The notes under the pieces: generated by a model
Database searches by the model: none
The model's input: the letters and a program-made list of their open reading frames with translations, nothing else
Told to the model about the DNA's origin: nothing
Shown: positions 55,277 to 64,000 of the stretch, in pieces
Numbering within the stretch: the first letter of the stretch is position 1
Layout of the letters: each line of letters begins with the position of its first letter
Position numbers and translations under genes: made by a program
Origin: Paenibacillus sp. Root52
Lineage (GTDB): Bacteria; Bacillota; Bacilli; Paenibacillales; Paenibacillaceae
Assembly (NCBI RefSeq): GCF_001426865.1
Contig: NZ_LMFO01000001.1
Location: 558,001-622,000, forward strand
DNA length: 64,000 nt
Direction: 5' to 3'

Positions 55277-56760
55277 ATGCAAAACGCGATGCTTCATGAA
55301 CCTGTGCCCCAATGGGCACGGTTTGAACTTCAGTTGTCTGGCTCAACTGAAGGTAATCCTTATCTGGATACCGATTGGACGGTCATTTTTCGTCATGACA
55401 AGATTGAACAGAAGGTTTCCGGTTTTTATGCTGGAAACGGGGAGTATGTGGTCAGATTCTTGCCATCTGACATTGGGGACTGGACATATGAGACGTTTAG
55501 TAATCTTCCCGAGTTGAATGGGTTGCAAGGAAGTTTTACATGTATACCGGCAGCAGCTTCGGTTCACGGACCGGTCGGAACCCTGGATGAAAATCGTTTT
55601 GCTTATGCGGATGGCACACCATTCTATCCGTTTGGTACAACTGCTTATGCATGGATATATCAATCAGAGGCATTACGTACGGCAACGCTGAACACTCTTG
55701 CCGAAGGGGCATTTAATAAAATTCGCATGTGCTTATTTCCGAAAAATTACTCATTTAACGCGGAGGAACCTACGTTTTTTCCATTTGTCGGCTCTTCCGA
55801 AAAGGGCTTTGATTATACTCGCTTCAACCCCGTTTACTGGGAGCACGTTGAGAACTGTATCGAAGCATTGCTTGAGCTGCAGATTGAAGCGGATCTGATT
55901 TTGTTTCACCCATACGATAGGGACGATGGGGCTTCGATCGTATGAATGCCCAGGAAGATAATCGTTATCTTCAATACGCAATTGCACGGTTGGCGGCTTA
56001 CCGGAATGTCTGGTGGTCAATGGCGAATGAATATGATTTTATGAGTGAAAAAGCGATGTCAGATTGGGATAGGTTGATTAGTCTCGCTGCAGAGGAAGAT
56101 CCGTATGCACATCTGCTATCCATTCATAACGGTACAGCCATGTATATCCCAGAAAGTATAGTTATGTATGATCATAGCCGTCCGGAAATTACACATTGCA
56201 GCATTCAGCACTGGGACGTCACGTTAGTCACTTCATGGAGAGCTCAATATGGGAAACCTGTGATCGTCGATGAATGTGGATACGAAGGGAACCTGCAGCA
56301 GCGATGGGGCAATCTTAGTGCGGAAGAAATGACGCACCGGATATGGGAAAGTTTTGCACGAGGTGGTTATGCCAGTCATGGTGAGACTTTCTTGCATCCA
56401 GAAGATGAGATCTGGTGGGCCAAAGGCGGAACGTTATACGGACGAAGTCATGAACACATCCGTTTTCTTCGTCAAGTGGCGGAGCAAATGCCAACTGACA
56501 CTATGCCCATTCCGCTCCGCGACGTACCAGTAATGGGGGTAGAGGGTGAATATTACTTACATTATTATGGTCAACACCAGCCAGGATACCGAGAAGTAGA
56601 CCTACCGGAAGACCGAGAATTTGTTGCTGAATGGATCGACACGCAGGGGATGGTGTTTACAAGGCTGATGGAGACGTACCGAGGAAAGAGCCGAATTCCT
56701 TTGCCTAGCCGACCTTACTTTGCGTTGCGCTTAAGTGCTGTTCAACCAGTTGTAGAGTAA
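55277..56760 (+). pseudogene. DUF5060/DUF5605-type glycosidase with one-base frameshift
   Basis: The locus encodes an intracellular glycosidase of about 494 residues: an N-terminal DUF5060 beta-sandwich (WARFELQLSGSTEGNPYLD, VRFLPSDIGDWTYET), a (beta/alpha)8 barrel with FYPFGTTAYAWIYQ, the probable acid/base in VWWSMANEYDFM and nucleophile in PVIVDECGYEGN, and a C-terminal DUF5605-like domain. The first frame ends at TGA 55943-55945 after FHPYDRDDG; the second starts with ATG 55942, overlapping it as ATGA, and reads MNAQEDNRYLQYAIARL. The expected junction is HPYDR..WGFDRMNAQE. The span (1484 bases) lacks one base. ATG 55277 follows GGTGGAGGG. The overlap might allow coupled translation of two halves. 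Confidence 0.85.
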
Positions 56761-56828
56761 GCAAGTAAGACAGGAAGAAGGCATCTAGTGACTCCTAAGC
56801 GAACGATTCCATTTCTAGGTTAAATCCA

Positions 56829-56868
56829 AGAGCTAATGCGGTTGATAAGACCGTATTAGCTTTTTTTG
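56829..56868 (+). terminator. intrinsic terminator
   Basis: AGCTAATGCGGT pairs with ACCGTATTAGCT around TGATAAG, followed by TTTTTTT. It ends the DUF5060-type gene. Just downstream (56911-56935) lies a degenerate member of the recurring hairpin set. Nothing else is seen up to 57131. Confidence 0.9.
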
Positions 56869-57131
56869 CTAGTAAATAAGGTGGAAAAGATAGCAGCATA
56901 CTTATATTGAGAATCGCTAGTTTAGCGGGTTTAACTTTTTAATAGCTCAAAAAAAGCGGAACAGATCTCGTACTGAATACCAGTTTAGTTTTGACCTGCG
57001 ACTAAAAAGAAGTAGACTTTTACATTAATCTCATATAAATTATTACTTATTAAAATACTTATTAAAAGAGTGATTTAAAAGTATGGAATTCACCAAACTG
57101 GTGAAAGAGAAAGAGGTGAGACCAAGTACAT

Positions 57132-58322
57132 ATGACAACGGTATATGATCAGAATCGAATGCTACGAAACATCTTATTCTTATTGTTTGCACTACCCGGT
57201 CTAGCCTTTGCTTCATGGGTGGCACGAACACCAGCCGTGCGAGATCAGTTGAATGTATCTACGTCGGGAATGGGAATGATCATTTTTGCTTTAGCGATAG
57301 GTTCACTTACAGGGTTACTTACTGCGGGATCGGTGATCATCCGAAAAGGTGCACGACTCGTTATTATCGTAAGTTCTATCATGATTGTATGTGGATTTAT
57401 TGCTATAGGCGTAGGAGCAGCAGCGAAGACATTGGCCATTGTAATGATTGGACTATTCGTATTTGGAGCTGGCTTTGGTGCTGCCGAGGTAGGATTAAAT
57501 ATGGAAGGCTCTGCGGTGGAAAAAGCAATGGGCAAAGTTCTTTTGCCTGCCTTTCATGGCTTCTTCAGTGTAGGTACACTGGCTGGAGCTGCAATCGGGG
57601 TTGGAGCAGAGGCGATAAGGCTTCCTATTCTGATTCATTTTTTAATCTTAGCTCTGTTCATTTCAATAGCGCTATTGAGCTCTTTCCGCTATCTTCCGAA
57701 GGCAACAGGTAAAGAAATTGTCCCAAGTATTGATAATAGGGGAACTGCGCCCAAGAAGCCGCTACAAGTTTGGACGGAAAAACGAACCTTATTAATAGGT
57801 ATTATGGTTTTAGGTATGGCGTTTGCTGAAGGATCGGCAAATGACTGGTTACCGTTAATTATGGTGGATGGATATGGGGTTAACTCATTAACGAGCTCAA
57901 TTGTCTACGGCATTTTTGTAGGAGCCATGACCCTTGGGCGATTCTCGGGTGGCTGGGTCTTAGACCGGTATGGAAGAGTTCGTGTCTTAATGGGGTGTGC
58001 GATCTCAGCAATCTGCGGCTTGGTTCTTGTAATATGGGGTCAACATTATCTACTTGCTTCTGCTGGAGTTTTTCTATGGGGGCTGGGTGCTTCCTTAGGT
58101 TTCCCCGTTGGTTTGTCCGCAGCCGGTGATGATCCACAGGGCGCAGCAGCTAGAGTCGGTGCAGTAGCTACTTCCGGTTACATCGCATCATTGGTAGGAC
58201 CGCCTGCTTTAGGTTTTTTGGGAGAGCATTATGGGTTGCTGAATGCCATGATTGCGGTATTGATTGGTGTGATGATCTCAGGGACATTGACCCGATCGGC
58301 TAGACCGATAGTCCCAGAATAA
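57132..58322 (+). CDS. MFS transporter
   Basis: A 396-residue permease with about twelve membrane segments. It starts with RNILFLLFALPGLAFASWVARTPAVRDQL, the loop typical of the YbjJ/YfcJ-like sugar/drug exporter group, and has the A-motif-like GRFSGGWVLDRYGRVRVL between helices 8 and 9. Each half has Gly-rich helices (GAGFGAAEVGLNMEG; GLGASLGFPVGLSAAGDDPQ). The substrate is unknown. The ribosome site (GAGGTGAG) is about twelve bases from the ATG. It is a single-gene unit with a long terminator hairpin. Confidence 0.9.
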   Translation: MTTVYDQNRMLRNILFLLFALPGLAFASWVARTPAVRDQLNVSTSGMGMIIFALAIGSLTGLLTAGSVIIRKGARLVIIVSSIMIVCGFIAIGVGAAAKTLAIVMIGLFVFGAGFGAAEVGLNMEGSAVEKAMGKVLLPAFHGFFSVGTLAGAAIGVGAEAIRLPILIHFLILALFISIALLSSFRYLPKATGKEIVPSIDNRGTAPKKPLQVWTEKRTLLIGIMVLGMAFAEGSANDWLPLIMVDGYGVNSLTSSIVYGIFVGAMTLGRFSGGWVLDRYGRVRVLMGCAISAICGLVLVIWGQHYLLASAGVFLWGLGASLGFPVGLSAAGDDPQGAAARVGAVATSGYIASLVGPPALGFLGEHYGLLNAMIAVLIGVMISGTLTRSARPIVPE

Positions 58323-58393
58323 AAGCCCATTTACTCCATATTTATGATATAATACAGATCAAATAAGGCTTGTTACTGAATTTTCAGGCAAAA

Positions 58394-58449
58394 CCTATGT
58401 ATATACATGCTCAAAGTTTCTTTGAGTGTGTGTATATATGGGTTTTTTT
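58394..58449 (+). terminator. long intrinsic terminator
   Basis: CCTATGTATATACATGCTCAAAG pairs with CTTTGAGTGTGTGTATATATGGG, with a few G:U pairs, around TTT, followed by TTTTTTT. The stem of about 22 pairs ends the MFS gene. Confidence 0.88.
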
Positions 58450-58507
58450 GCGTTTATTGACTTGAATGCAAAGCAAGCATAATAGAAAGAGAAAGAGGAT
58501 GATACAC

Positions 58508-60553
58508 TTGAAGGAAAAAAGCAAAAGATTATTACCTATCAAGAAAGGACTTAGCATTTTCCACAAAATGAGTACTAAACTGATTGTAGCATTTCTTAGT
58601 GTTCTCATTATTCCAACTGCGCTGATTGGATATTATTCATATCAAAGTGCTAAAGACCAAGTTCAGCAGAAAATGACAGAGCCGATTAACACCATACTAA
58701 CCATGACAGGGCAGAACATTGATAACATCGTAGGTGGAAAAGCAGAACTATTACATTTTATAGATACAATGATTGAACCTACCTCACTTACGGAGAGCGC
58801 AGATATAATTCATACCGAGTTGGATCGATTAACCTCTACATATCCTGATATTATTTCTATAACAATTGCAAACGAACAAGGGGAATATATAGCTGCCCCA
58901 GAAATTTCTGATTCGACTTATGATCCTCGTCAGAACGAGTGGTACAACAATGGAAAAAGCAATGATGGGAAGTTTTACTTTTCTAACATCATGAAGGATG
59001 AACTAACCGGTAAAATTGTTGTAGACATATCTAAATCTCTTAGAGAAGGAGAAGGTGTAGCTAGTATTAGACTCGACTTGGATGTTCTCGCAAAAGAGTT
59101 ATCCATCGTGAATGTTGGCGGAAACGGAAGCGTGGTTGTCGTGGACTCCAATCGAACGATCGCAGCTTGGGCAGGTGCGATCACGCAAGGTGGAGGCGGC
59201 GAGCTTGGCGGAGAACTTGTTGGTGGAATTCCGCTCCAGCCCAATTCCGCTTTAAGCGATGATGAGCCTATGGCATTTTCCCACTTTGTCAGGACTGACC
59301 TTGCGTATGACTTGGAAGTCTATACTGGCGTCAATGCTTTAACTGGTTGGAATGTCATTGCTTTAATGGGGCATGAAGATTTTATAGCAGCAGCAAAACC
59401 GATTATGGTTACAAGCTATATTGTCATTAGCATTTCTGTTCTTATAGCAGGTTTGATTATATTTGTTATTCTAAGATCATTTATGGTGCCAATGCAAAAG
59501 CTGCGCACAGCTACCCGCAATGTCAGAGATGGAAATCTGTCTGCGCGAGTGGGACTCACAAACAAGGACGAATTTGGGCTATTGGCAGATGATTTTGACC
59601 AAATGACCATTACATTACAATCGGTTGTCGGTGAACTAAATCAGACATCATCTATGCTGAACAATTCTTCGCAAATGATACAAGAGAGCACAGAACAAAC
59701 CACATTATCTGTTCAACATGTTACTGAGACAGTACAACAAACGGCGGAAACGGCTGTAATCGGAGCCGAAAATGCTGAACAAGCCGCAAATGCAGTTGAA
59801 GAAATGGCTCGAGGGATCAGCACAATTGCTGAGTCTGCAGGCGCAATTGTTTATTCAGCAGAGGAAACAGAGCGAGCTGTCGTGCTTGGTGGTACAACCA
59901 TAACCAGTGTTCGAGAACAGATGGAACAGATTCTTGAAGCTGTCACAGAAACATCAGCATTGATTAACGAGCTGTCTACGCTCTCGACTGAAGCGAATCG
60001 AATGAATGAAGCCATCGCTGATATTTCTCGGCAAACGAATCTGCTGTCTCTAAATGCATCGATTGAAGCAGCGAGAGCAGGAGAGCATGGTAAAGGATTT
60101 GCTGTCGTTGCAGGTGAAGTTCGCCAACTTTCGCTGCAATCCAAACAAAGTGCAGACGAAATTGGGGAAACGATTGGTAAAATGTTTGATCTAATCGATA
60201 GATCAACTTCATTAATGAACAAAAAGGTTCGTGATCAAGTTGGTGAAGGCATGCGCGTAAGCCAAGAAGCTTCGGTTACCATATCGAATATTGAACAGTT
60301 TACTTCCCACATTGTCGGTCAAATTCAGGACATATCCGCTGTATCAGAGCAGTTATCGGCAAGCACAGAACAAGTTTCTGCTACAGTTGCCGAGATGGCT
60401 AACATATCTAAAGTTTCGGCTAGTGGTGCGCAGACTACATCTGCAGCAGCTCAAGAGCAAATGGCGGCGATGGAAGAGATCTCTTCATCCTCAGTAAAAC
60501 TCGCCAAAATGGCCGAAGATATGCAAAAGTTGGTTCAACGTTTTACTGTGTAG
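58508..60553 (+). CDS. methyl-accepting chemotaxis protein
   Basis: A 681-residue chemoreceptor: first membrane helix (about 19-40, [19 protein letters not shown]), a double-Cache extracellular sensor (about 45-295, [21 protein letters not shown]), second helix (about 300-323), HAMP (about 324-378, [25 protein letters not shown]) and a cytoplasmic signalling hairpin with the tip [28 protein letters not shown] (about 511-540) followed by RQLS. It modulates CheA activity on ligand binding; dCache domains often bind amino acids. I chose TTG 58508 because GAAAGAGG lies at good distance; the ATG at 58466 has no site and the ATG at 58499 abuts it. No che genes are nearby. Confidence 0.93.
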   Translation: MKEKSKRLLPIKKGLSIFHKMSTKLIVAFLSVLIIPTALIGYYSYQSAKDQVQQKMTEPINTILTMTGQNIDNIVGGKAELLHFIDTMIEPTSLTESADIIHTELDRLTSTYPDIISITIANEQGEYIAAPEISDSTYDPRQNEWYNNGKSNDGKFYFSNIMKDELTGKIVVDISKSLREGEGVASIRLDLDVLAKELSIVNVGGNGSVVVVDSNRTIAAWAGAITQGGGGELGGELVGGIPLQPNSALSDDEPMAFSHFVRTDLAYDLEVYTGVNALTGWNVIALMGHEDFIAAAKPIMVTSYIVISISVLIAGLIIFVILRSFMVPMQKLRTATRNVRDGNLSARVGLTNKDEFGLLADDFDQMTITLQSVVGELNQTSSMLNNSSQMIQESTEQTTLSVQHVTETVQQTAETAVIGAENAEQAANAVEEMARGISTIAESAGAIVYSAEETERAVVLGGTTITSVREQMEQILEAVTETSALINELSTLSTEANRMNEAIADISRQTNLLSLNASIEAARAGEHGKGFAVVAGEVRQLSLQSKQSADEIGETIGKMFDLIDRSTSLMNKKVRDQVGEGMRVSQEASVTISNIEQFTSHIVGQIQDISAVSEQLSASTEQVSATVAEMANISKVSASGAQTTSAAAQEQMAAMEEISSSSVKLAKMAEDMQKLVQRFTV

Positions 60554-60671
60554 ATGGTACGAGATAACATACAACGGTGCAAAGTCTATGAGATAGTTTA
60601 TTCTGCTGAAAATTAAAATTATGGAATACTTTTTGACTCTCTAAGAGGGATTTTAAAAAGAGTTGATCGGT

Positions 60672-60704
60672 AAAAGTCGCTATTAATCTAGCGACTTTTT
60701 TTTG
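60672..60704 (+). terminator. intrinsic terminator
   Basis: AAAAGTCGCTA pairs perfectly with TAGCGACTTTT around TTAATC, followed by TTTT. It ends the chemoreceptor gene; same hairpin family as 3274, 48652 and 50506. From 60705 to 60933 no gene is seen; ACAGATCTTG occurs twice (60827 and 60859), 32 bp apart, before the next gene. Confidence 0.88.
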
Positions 60705-60933
60705 CTATATATACGTAAGTTCTTGTCCCAACACAACGATAAGAAGCTGTACCGATTGCTTTGCTCATATCTAAGTTCGCTTTTTTCGAGATAATCGGCA
60801 ATTATGGATGGGCTGTTGAGAAACGCACAGATCTTGAATTATTGACTATTGAAAGAAAACAGATCTTGTTTAAAATAATTAACATGAGTTGATTAAACAA
60901 TTACAGTTCAATTTATTATTAGGAGGAATTTTC

Positions 60934-61704
60934 ATGAAAGCAACAATGACAGTATCTATGAAAGATAAAGTGGTAATTGTAACTGGAGCAAAAGGTGGTA
61001 TCGGACTGGCAACCGCACAATTATTTGCTAAAGAAGGTGCTAGCGTAGCTTTAGTGGATATAAATGAACCTAAACAAGAAGCACAAGACTTGATCAACGC
61101 AGGTTATCAGGCGATATCCATCCAATGTGATGTTTCGAATGAGAGATCTGTTGAATCCATGGTGGAGAAAACGGTAGCTACATTTGGAAAACTAGATTAT
61201 GCCTATAACAATGCTGGTATTCAAAATGCTGCGACAGATACGGTTGATTTGAAAGAAGACGTTTACGATGATGTTATGAACGTTAATACGAAGGGAATTT
61301 GGCTTTGTATGAAGCATGAGTTGTTACAGTTAAGAAAGCAAGGGACAGAAGGCGCGATCGTTAATTGTTCTTCAATGGGTGGATTAATAGGTGTTCCCGA
61401 ACGTTCTGTATACCATGCATCTAAACACGGCGTATTGGGATTAACGAAAAGTACTGCTTTAGAGTACGCTTCAAAAGGAATTCGGATTAATGCAGTTTGT
61501 CCTGGGATCATTGAAACGCCAATGGTAGAAAATATGTTAGCCACGGAAAGTGATGCCATGGATGAATTAATGAAACAAGTCCCCATTGGTCGTTTAGCGA
61601 AACCAGAGGAAGTAGCTTCCGTTGTCCTTTGGTTATGCTCTTCTTCCGCAAGCTATGTCATTGGTCAGGCTATATCCGTTGATGGTGGATATACGGTTCA
61701 ATAA
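60934..61704 (+). CDS. SDR family oxidoreductase
   Basis: A 256-residue classical short-chain dehydrogenase: TGAKGGIG (about 18-25), LVDINEP (acidic, favouring NAD), YNNAGIQNA, Ser in VNCSSMGGL, YHASK with catalytic Tyr and Lys, PGIIETPM, and the ending IGQAISVDGGYTVQ. AGGAGG stands eight bases before ATG 60934; an earlier in-frame start overlaps non-coding sequence without a site. A LysR gene remnant lies downstream, which may be the relic of its regulator. Substrate unknown. Confidence 0.92.
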   Translation: MKATMTVSMKDKVVIVTGAKGGIGLATAQLFAKEGASVALVDINEPKQEAQDLINAGYQAISIQCDVSNERSVESMVEKTVATFGKLDYAYNNAGIQNAATDTVDLKEDVYDDVMNVNTKGIWLCMKHELLQLRKQGTEGAIVNCSSMGGLIGVPERSVYHASKHGVLGLTKSTALEYASKGIRINAVCPGIIETPMVENMLATESDAMDELMKQVPIGRLAKPEEVASVVLWLCSSSASYVIGQAISVDGGYTVQ

Positions 61705-61774
61705 TATAAATTAACCGAAAGAAATTATTGTGTGTTTGATAAGATAATCTAGATTCAACATTAGAAAATAACGG

Positions 61775-61820
61775 AAAATAGGATGAGCAATTTTTTGTTA
61801 ACTTGCTCATCCTATTTTTA
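61775..61820 (+). terminator. intrinsic terminator
   Basis: AAAATAGGATGAGCAA pairs with TTGCTCATCCTATTTT around a T-rich loop, followed by TA. It ends the SDR gene. Confidence 0.88.
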
Positions 61821-61852
61821 ATAAATGACAGACAAATTTTCATTAGCCAAAC

Positions 61853-62038
61853 ATGCCAGATGTAAATTTACGCATTGAACATGGGACACATCAGGACATT
61901 CTGAATGAACTAGAGACGGGTACACTGCAGTTTTTCCCCTTCGCACCCAAAATGAGCTTTACTCACAGCCTGATTACTCATAAAAATCGAGAGTATAGCC
62001 ACACCGCCAAAGGTTTCGAATCTGCACTCTTGGATTAA
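61853..62038 (+). pseudogene. internal-deletion remnant of a LysR family gene
   Basis: The 61 codons join two parts of a LysR effector domain: PDVNLRIEHGTHQDILNELETG (start of the domain, as in PDV.L.IE.G....L...L..G) and THSLITHKNREYSHTAKGFESALL (the C-terminal end). The helix-turn-helix and about 130 residues of the middle are gone. Directly upstream the frame has a TAG. No ribosome site is near the ATG. Together with 29106 it is the second LysR relic in the window. Confidence 0.6.
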
Positions 62039-62205
62039 TATCATCGTTAAATCGTTACCCTTCTTAAATAATCTTAAACAATAATTGAACCCGTGTTACA
62101 TGGAGAGTATTGCTCACGTGACTTGATTGACGATGAGTTCCACTTTATAGTAACCTTGGCTTGAATGTATGGTTGTTGCTTTCTTGTTAGGAGGAGTGAT
62201 CTACA

Positions 62206-62283
62206 ATGAACAAGAACGTTAGTCAACGTGGGAGTACGGAATTAAGTATAGAAGCAAGCATGGAGAAGATTGGGCATATTTGA
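62206..62283 (+). CDS. possible 25-residue peptide
   Basis: MNKNVSQRGSTELSIEASM followed by EKIGHI and TGA. Its only support is a strong ribosome site, TTAGGAGGAG, nine bases before the ATG. It could be a leader for the Imm26-like gene 28 bases downstream, or the 5' remnant of a deleted gene. No similarity recognised. Confidence 0.3.
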   Translation: MNKNVSQRGSTELSIEASMEKIGHI

Positions 62284-62311
62284 CGGTAGCAAAGGAATCG
62301 AGGCATGAGAT

Positions 62312-62794
62312 ATGAGTAGCATGGCAAGAAAGAAAAGAATTAAGGTGAAAATAGGAGATATCTTCGCAATAAAGCTTGATCAAGATCGTTCTTGTTATGG
62401 ACAAGTTATTTCTGAAGGAAGAACATCAGATTGTATGATCGTATATGACTTAGTAGCAACAGAACACCCAGCGATCAGTGAAATCACGTCAAACCCAATC
62501 ATTTTCTTAATACAGACTGTAAACTCTAGAATTGAAGATGGCTTCTGGAGTGTGGTTGGAAATGGGCCAATACCAAGCATGACATATCCTTTGTACAAAG
62601 TAGAAACTGAAGATGGGTATATCCTGGTAGATCATAAGGGTGATATTGTGAATGATGATCCCCTTGCTTCGGAGATTGAAGAAGTTCCTGAATTAGAGCC
62701 TTGGTCGCCTGTTAGCCTAGAAAACGCGATTCGTGCTAAATTTCTAACAGGAGAATGGGATCCTTATTATAATGAGTTAATTTATATAGATTAG
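62312..62794 (+). CDS. Imm26-like immunity family protein
   Basis: A 160-residue soluble protein. It opens with a basic stretch and KVKIGDIFAIKLDQDRSCYGQVIS, the pattern of the Imm26 family (KIGDIF.I.L......GQV), followed by strands with PIIFLIQTVNSRIEDGFWSVVG and YPLYKVETEDGYILVDHKGD. Imm26 proteins are predicted immunity proteins of polymorphic toxin systems; no toxin gene is visible here. GAGG lies eight bases before ATG 62312. With the two SUKH-like genes at 27.8 kb it is the third orphan immunity-type gene. Confidence 0.78.
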   Translation: MSSMARKKRIKVKIGDIFAIKLDQDRSCYGQVISEGRTSDCMIVYDLVATEHPAISEITSNPIIFLIQTVNSRIEDGFWSVVGNGPIPSMTYPLYKVETEDGYILVDHKGDIVNDDPLASEIEEVPELEPWSPVSLENAIRAKFLTGEWDPYYNELIYID

Positions 62795-63006
62795 TTTGAG
62801 TTACCTTGATGTGCTAATCGCCTTCAAGGTTTTTTTGTTCTCTAACTTCACTATGACCTACTGACATTTCAATTTACATACTTACTTTCATACAATTGTT
62901 CATTTTGTGCTATTTATCATCATGATAATCCTAACGTATCAATCTTTCTCTACGTTACAATGACATCAGTATAAGACATGATTCAAATGAAGAGAGGAAG
63001 ACTTTA

Positions 63007-64000
63007 ATGTATACATTCAAAAAATATCAGAAACCTGAAGTTTTACAAAATCATTTAAATCTTGGCGGGGAAAATCCTGCAGGAGAAAAGATTGATGTAA
63101 CAAGTTTATATATTACACGTAGTGGCAAGCCTTCTATTCCAGTCATGGGTGAATTTCATTATTCCAGATATAATCGAAACGATTGGTATAAAGAGCTGTG
63201 TAAAATGAAAGCAGGCGGCATTACGCTTGTATCTAGCTATGTGTTCTGGATCTACCATGAAGAGAGCGAAGGGGTATTCGACTTCTCAGGTGACAATGAT
63301 CTTCGTGCTTTTATATTGGAATGTAAGAAGGCCGGGCTTGAAGCTGTCATAAGGATTGGACCATGGGCACACGGTGAATGCAGAAACGGAGGACTTCCGG
63401 ATTGGCTGCTCCAAAAACCATTTAAGCTGCGTAAAAACAATCCAGAATATCTTAAGAAAGTGCGTACTTTCTATGAGAATATTTCGAAGCAGGTACAAGG
63501 ACTTTTCTACAAAGATGGTGGAAACATCATTGCTGTGCAGTTAGAGAATGAGTTAACAAATGATGCTGAGCATCTAGCTACACTAAAAGAAATGGCTGTG
63601 GATTGTGGCATGATTGCCCCCATATATACGGTAACTGGTTGGAATGCCGTTGAGGGAGCGCGAATACCAGTAGATGAAGTGTTTCCTGTATTCGGAGGAT
63701 ACTGTGATGCTCCATGGGACGATCACCTAGATCAACTTCCGCCATCTCCTCATTATTTCTTTACGGGCATGAGAAATGACACCGGCATAGGAGCCGATCT
63801 CCTTCCTCAAGAACTTGAAGGCGATGGGCAGTGGCGATTGCCGTATGAACGATATCCATTTGCAACTTGCGAATTGGGCGGAGGTATTCAGGTTACACAT
63901 CACCGCAGACCACGAATTAGAGGTATGGATATTTATAGCATATCGCTTGTAAAGATCGGTGATGGTAACAATCTGATTGGCTACTATATGTACCATGGCG
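63007..64000 (+). CDS. GH35 beta-galactosidase, 5' part
   Basis: The first 331 residues of a glycosyl hydrolase family 35 enzyme that runs off the right edge. The barrel begins with IPVMGEFHYSRYNRNDWYKEL (the family's GE.HY.R.....W) and has YVFWIYHEESEGVFDFSGDND and IRIGPWAHGECRNGGLPDWL. The acid/base Glu is Glu182 (VQLENELT) and the nucleophile Glu289 (ATCELGGG). No signal peptide, so it is cytoplasmic and would cut imported galactosides. AGAGAGG precedes ATG 63007. The downstream beta domains lie outside the window. Confidence 0.93.
   Translation, partial: MYTFKKYQKPEVLQNHLNLGGENPAGEKIDVTSLYITRSGKPSIPVMGEFHYSRYNRNDWYKELCKMKAGGITLVSSYVFWIYHEESEGVFDFSGDNDLRAFILECKKAGLEAVIRIGPWAHGECRNGGLPDWLLQKPFKLRKNNPEYLKKVRTFYENISKQVQGLFYKDGGNIIAVQLENELTNDAEHLATLKEMAVDCGMIAPIYTVTGWNAVEGARIPVDEVFPVFGGYCDAPWDDHLDQLPPSPHYFFTGMRNDTGIGADLLPQELEGDGQWRLPYERYPFATCELGGGIQVTHHRRPRIRGMDIYSISLVKIGDGNNLIGYYMYHG

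Noticed and set aside
57215..57712. A 165-codon frame inside the MFS gene
   Set aside because: It is out of frame with the transporter, has a Cys/Arg/Trp-rich composition typical of a shadow, and has no ribosome site.
1..64000. tRNA, rRNA, CRISPR arrays, insertion sequences, prophage genes, replication origin
   Set aside because: I looked for cloverleaf ends, spaced repeats, transposase motifs and DnaA-box clusters and found none that would stand.

Overview
The window looks like a chromosomal segment of a Paenibacillus-type, spore-forming, plant-polymer-degrading Firmicute. The evidence is AGGAGG-like ribosome sites, TTG and GTG starts, a GerA-type germinant receptor operon, CotF-like coat proteins, SLH-anchored surface protein, many AraC regulators paired with glycoside-active enzymes, Fur boxes and CcpA-type cre sites. 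There are no rRNA or tRNA genes, insertion sequences, CRISPR arrays or phage genes that I can see.

Layout. 1-3.3 kb: truncated alpha/beta hydrolase at the edge, decayed fragments of a sensor kinase and a 5'-nucleotidase, a TetR regulator divergent from an SDR dehydrogenase. 3.5-11.5 kb: thioredoxin-like protein, an AraC regulator divergent from a giant secreted pectin enzyme (PL11 rhamnogalacturonan lyase plus two SGNH esterase modules in one 2126-residue chain). 11.6-20.2 kb: YjdI/YjdJ-like pair, a large pseudokinase-ATPase-LuxR regulator with a frameshift, an SLH surface protein. 20.3-36.8 kb: an ABC-F ATPase behind a possible attenuator, a serine hydrolase with an amber stop, several regulator/enzyme pairs (AraC-SDR, AraC-MATE), two SUKH-like proteins, HAD phosphatase, HxlR and GNAT genes. 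36.9-40.9 kb: GerA-type operon (order A, C, B, minus strand) whose A gene carries an ochre stop. 41-47.3 kb: manganese catalase, CotF-like pair, and a three-gene Fur-controlled siderophore unit (binding lipoprotein, AraC regulator fused to a binding-protein-like sensor, ferredoxin/ferrisiderophore-type reductase). 47.3-64 kb: GH5 mannanase with a cre site inside its promoter, secreted and hypothetical genes, frameshifted SDR and DUF5060-type glycosidase genes, QorB-like reductase, MFS transporter, chemoreceptor, another SDR, an Imm26-like protein, and a GH35 beta-galactosidase cut by the window end.

Cross-links. Three carbohydrate genes (4.94, 47.42 and 55.23 kb) carry cre-like sites. A 31-bp operator upstream of the HxlR gene (34275-34305) recurs with 27 of 31 identities, in the same orientation, upstream of the QorB-like gene 20 kb away (55004-55034), so that regulator probably controls it in trans. 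Two AraC loci have short direct repeats exactly 21 bp apart. Very similar terminator hairpins recur five or six times.

The most unusual overall property is the number of broken genes: five nearly intact genes each carry exactly one lesion (two nonsense codons, three one-base frameshifts), and at least six shorter remnants of other genes are scattered between intact ones. This is either active gene decay or, for the single lesions, uncorrected sequence error.
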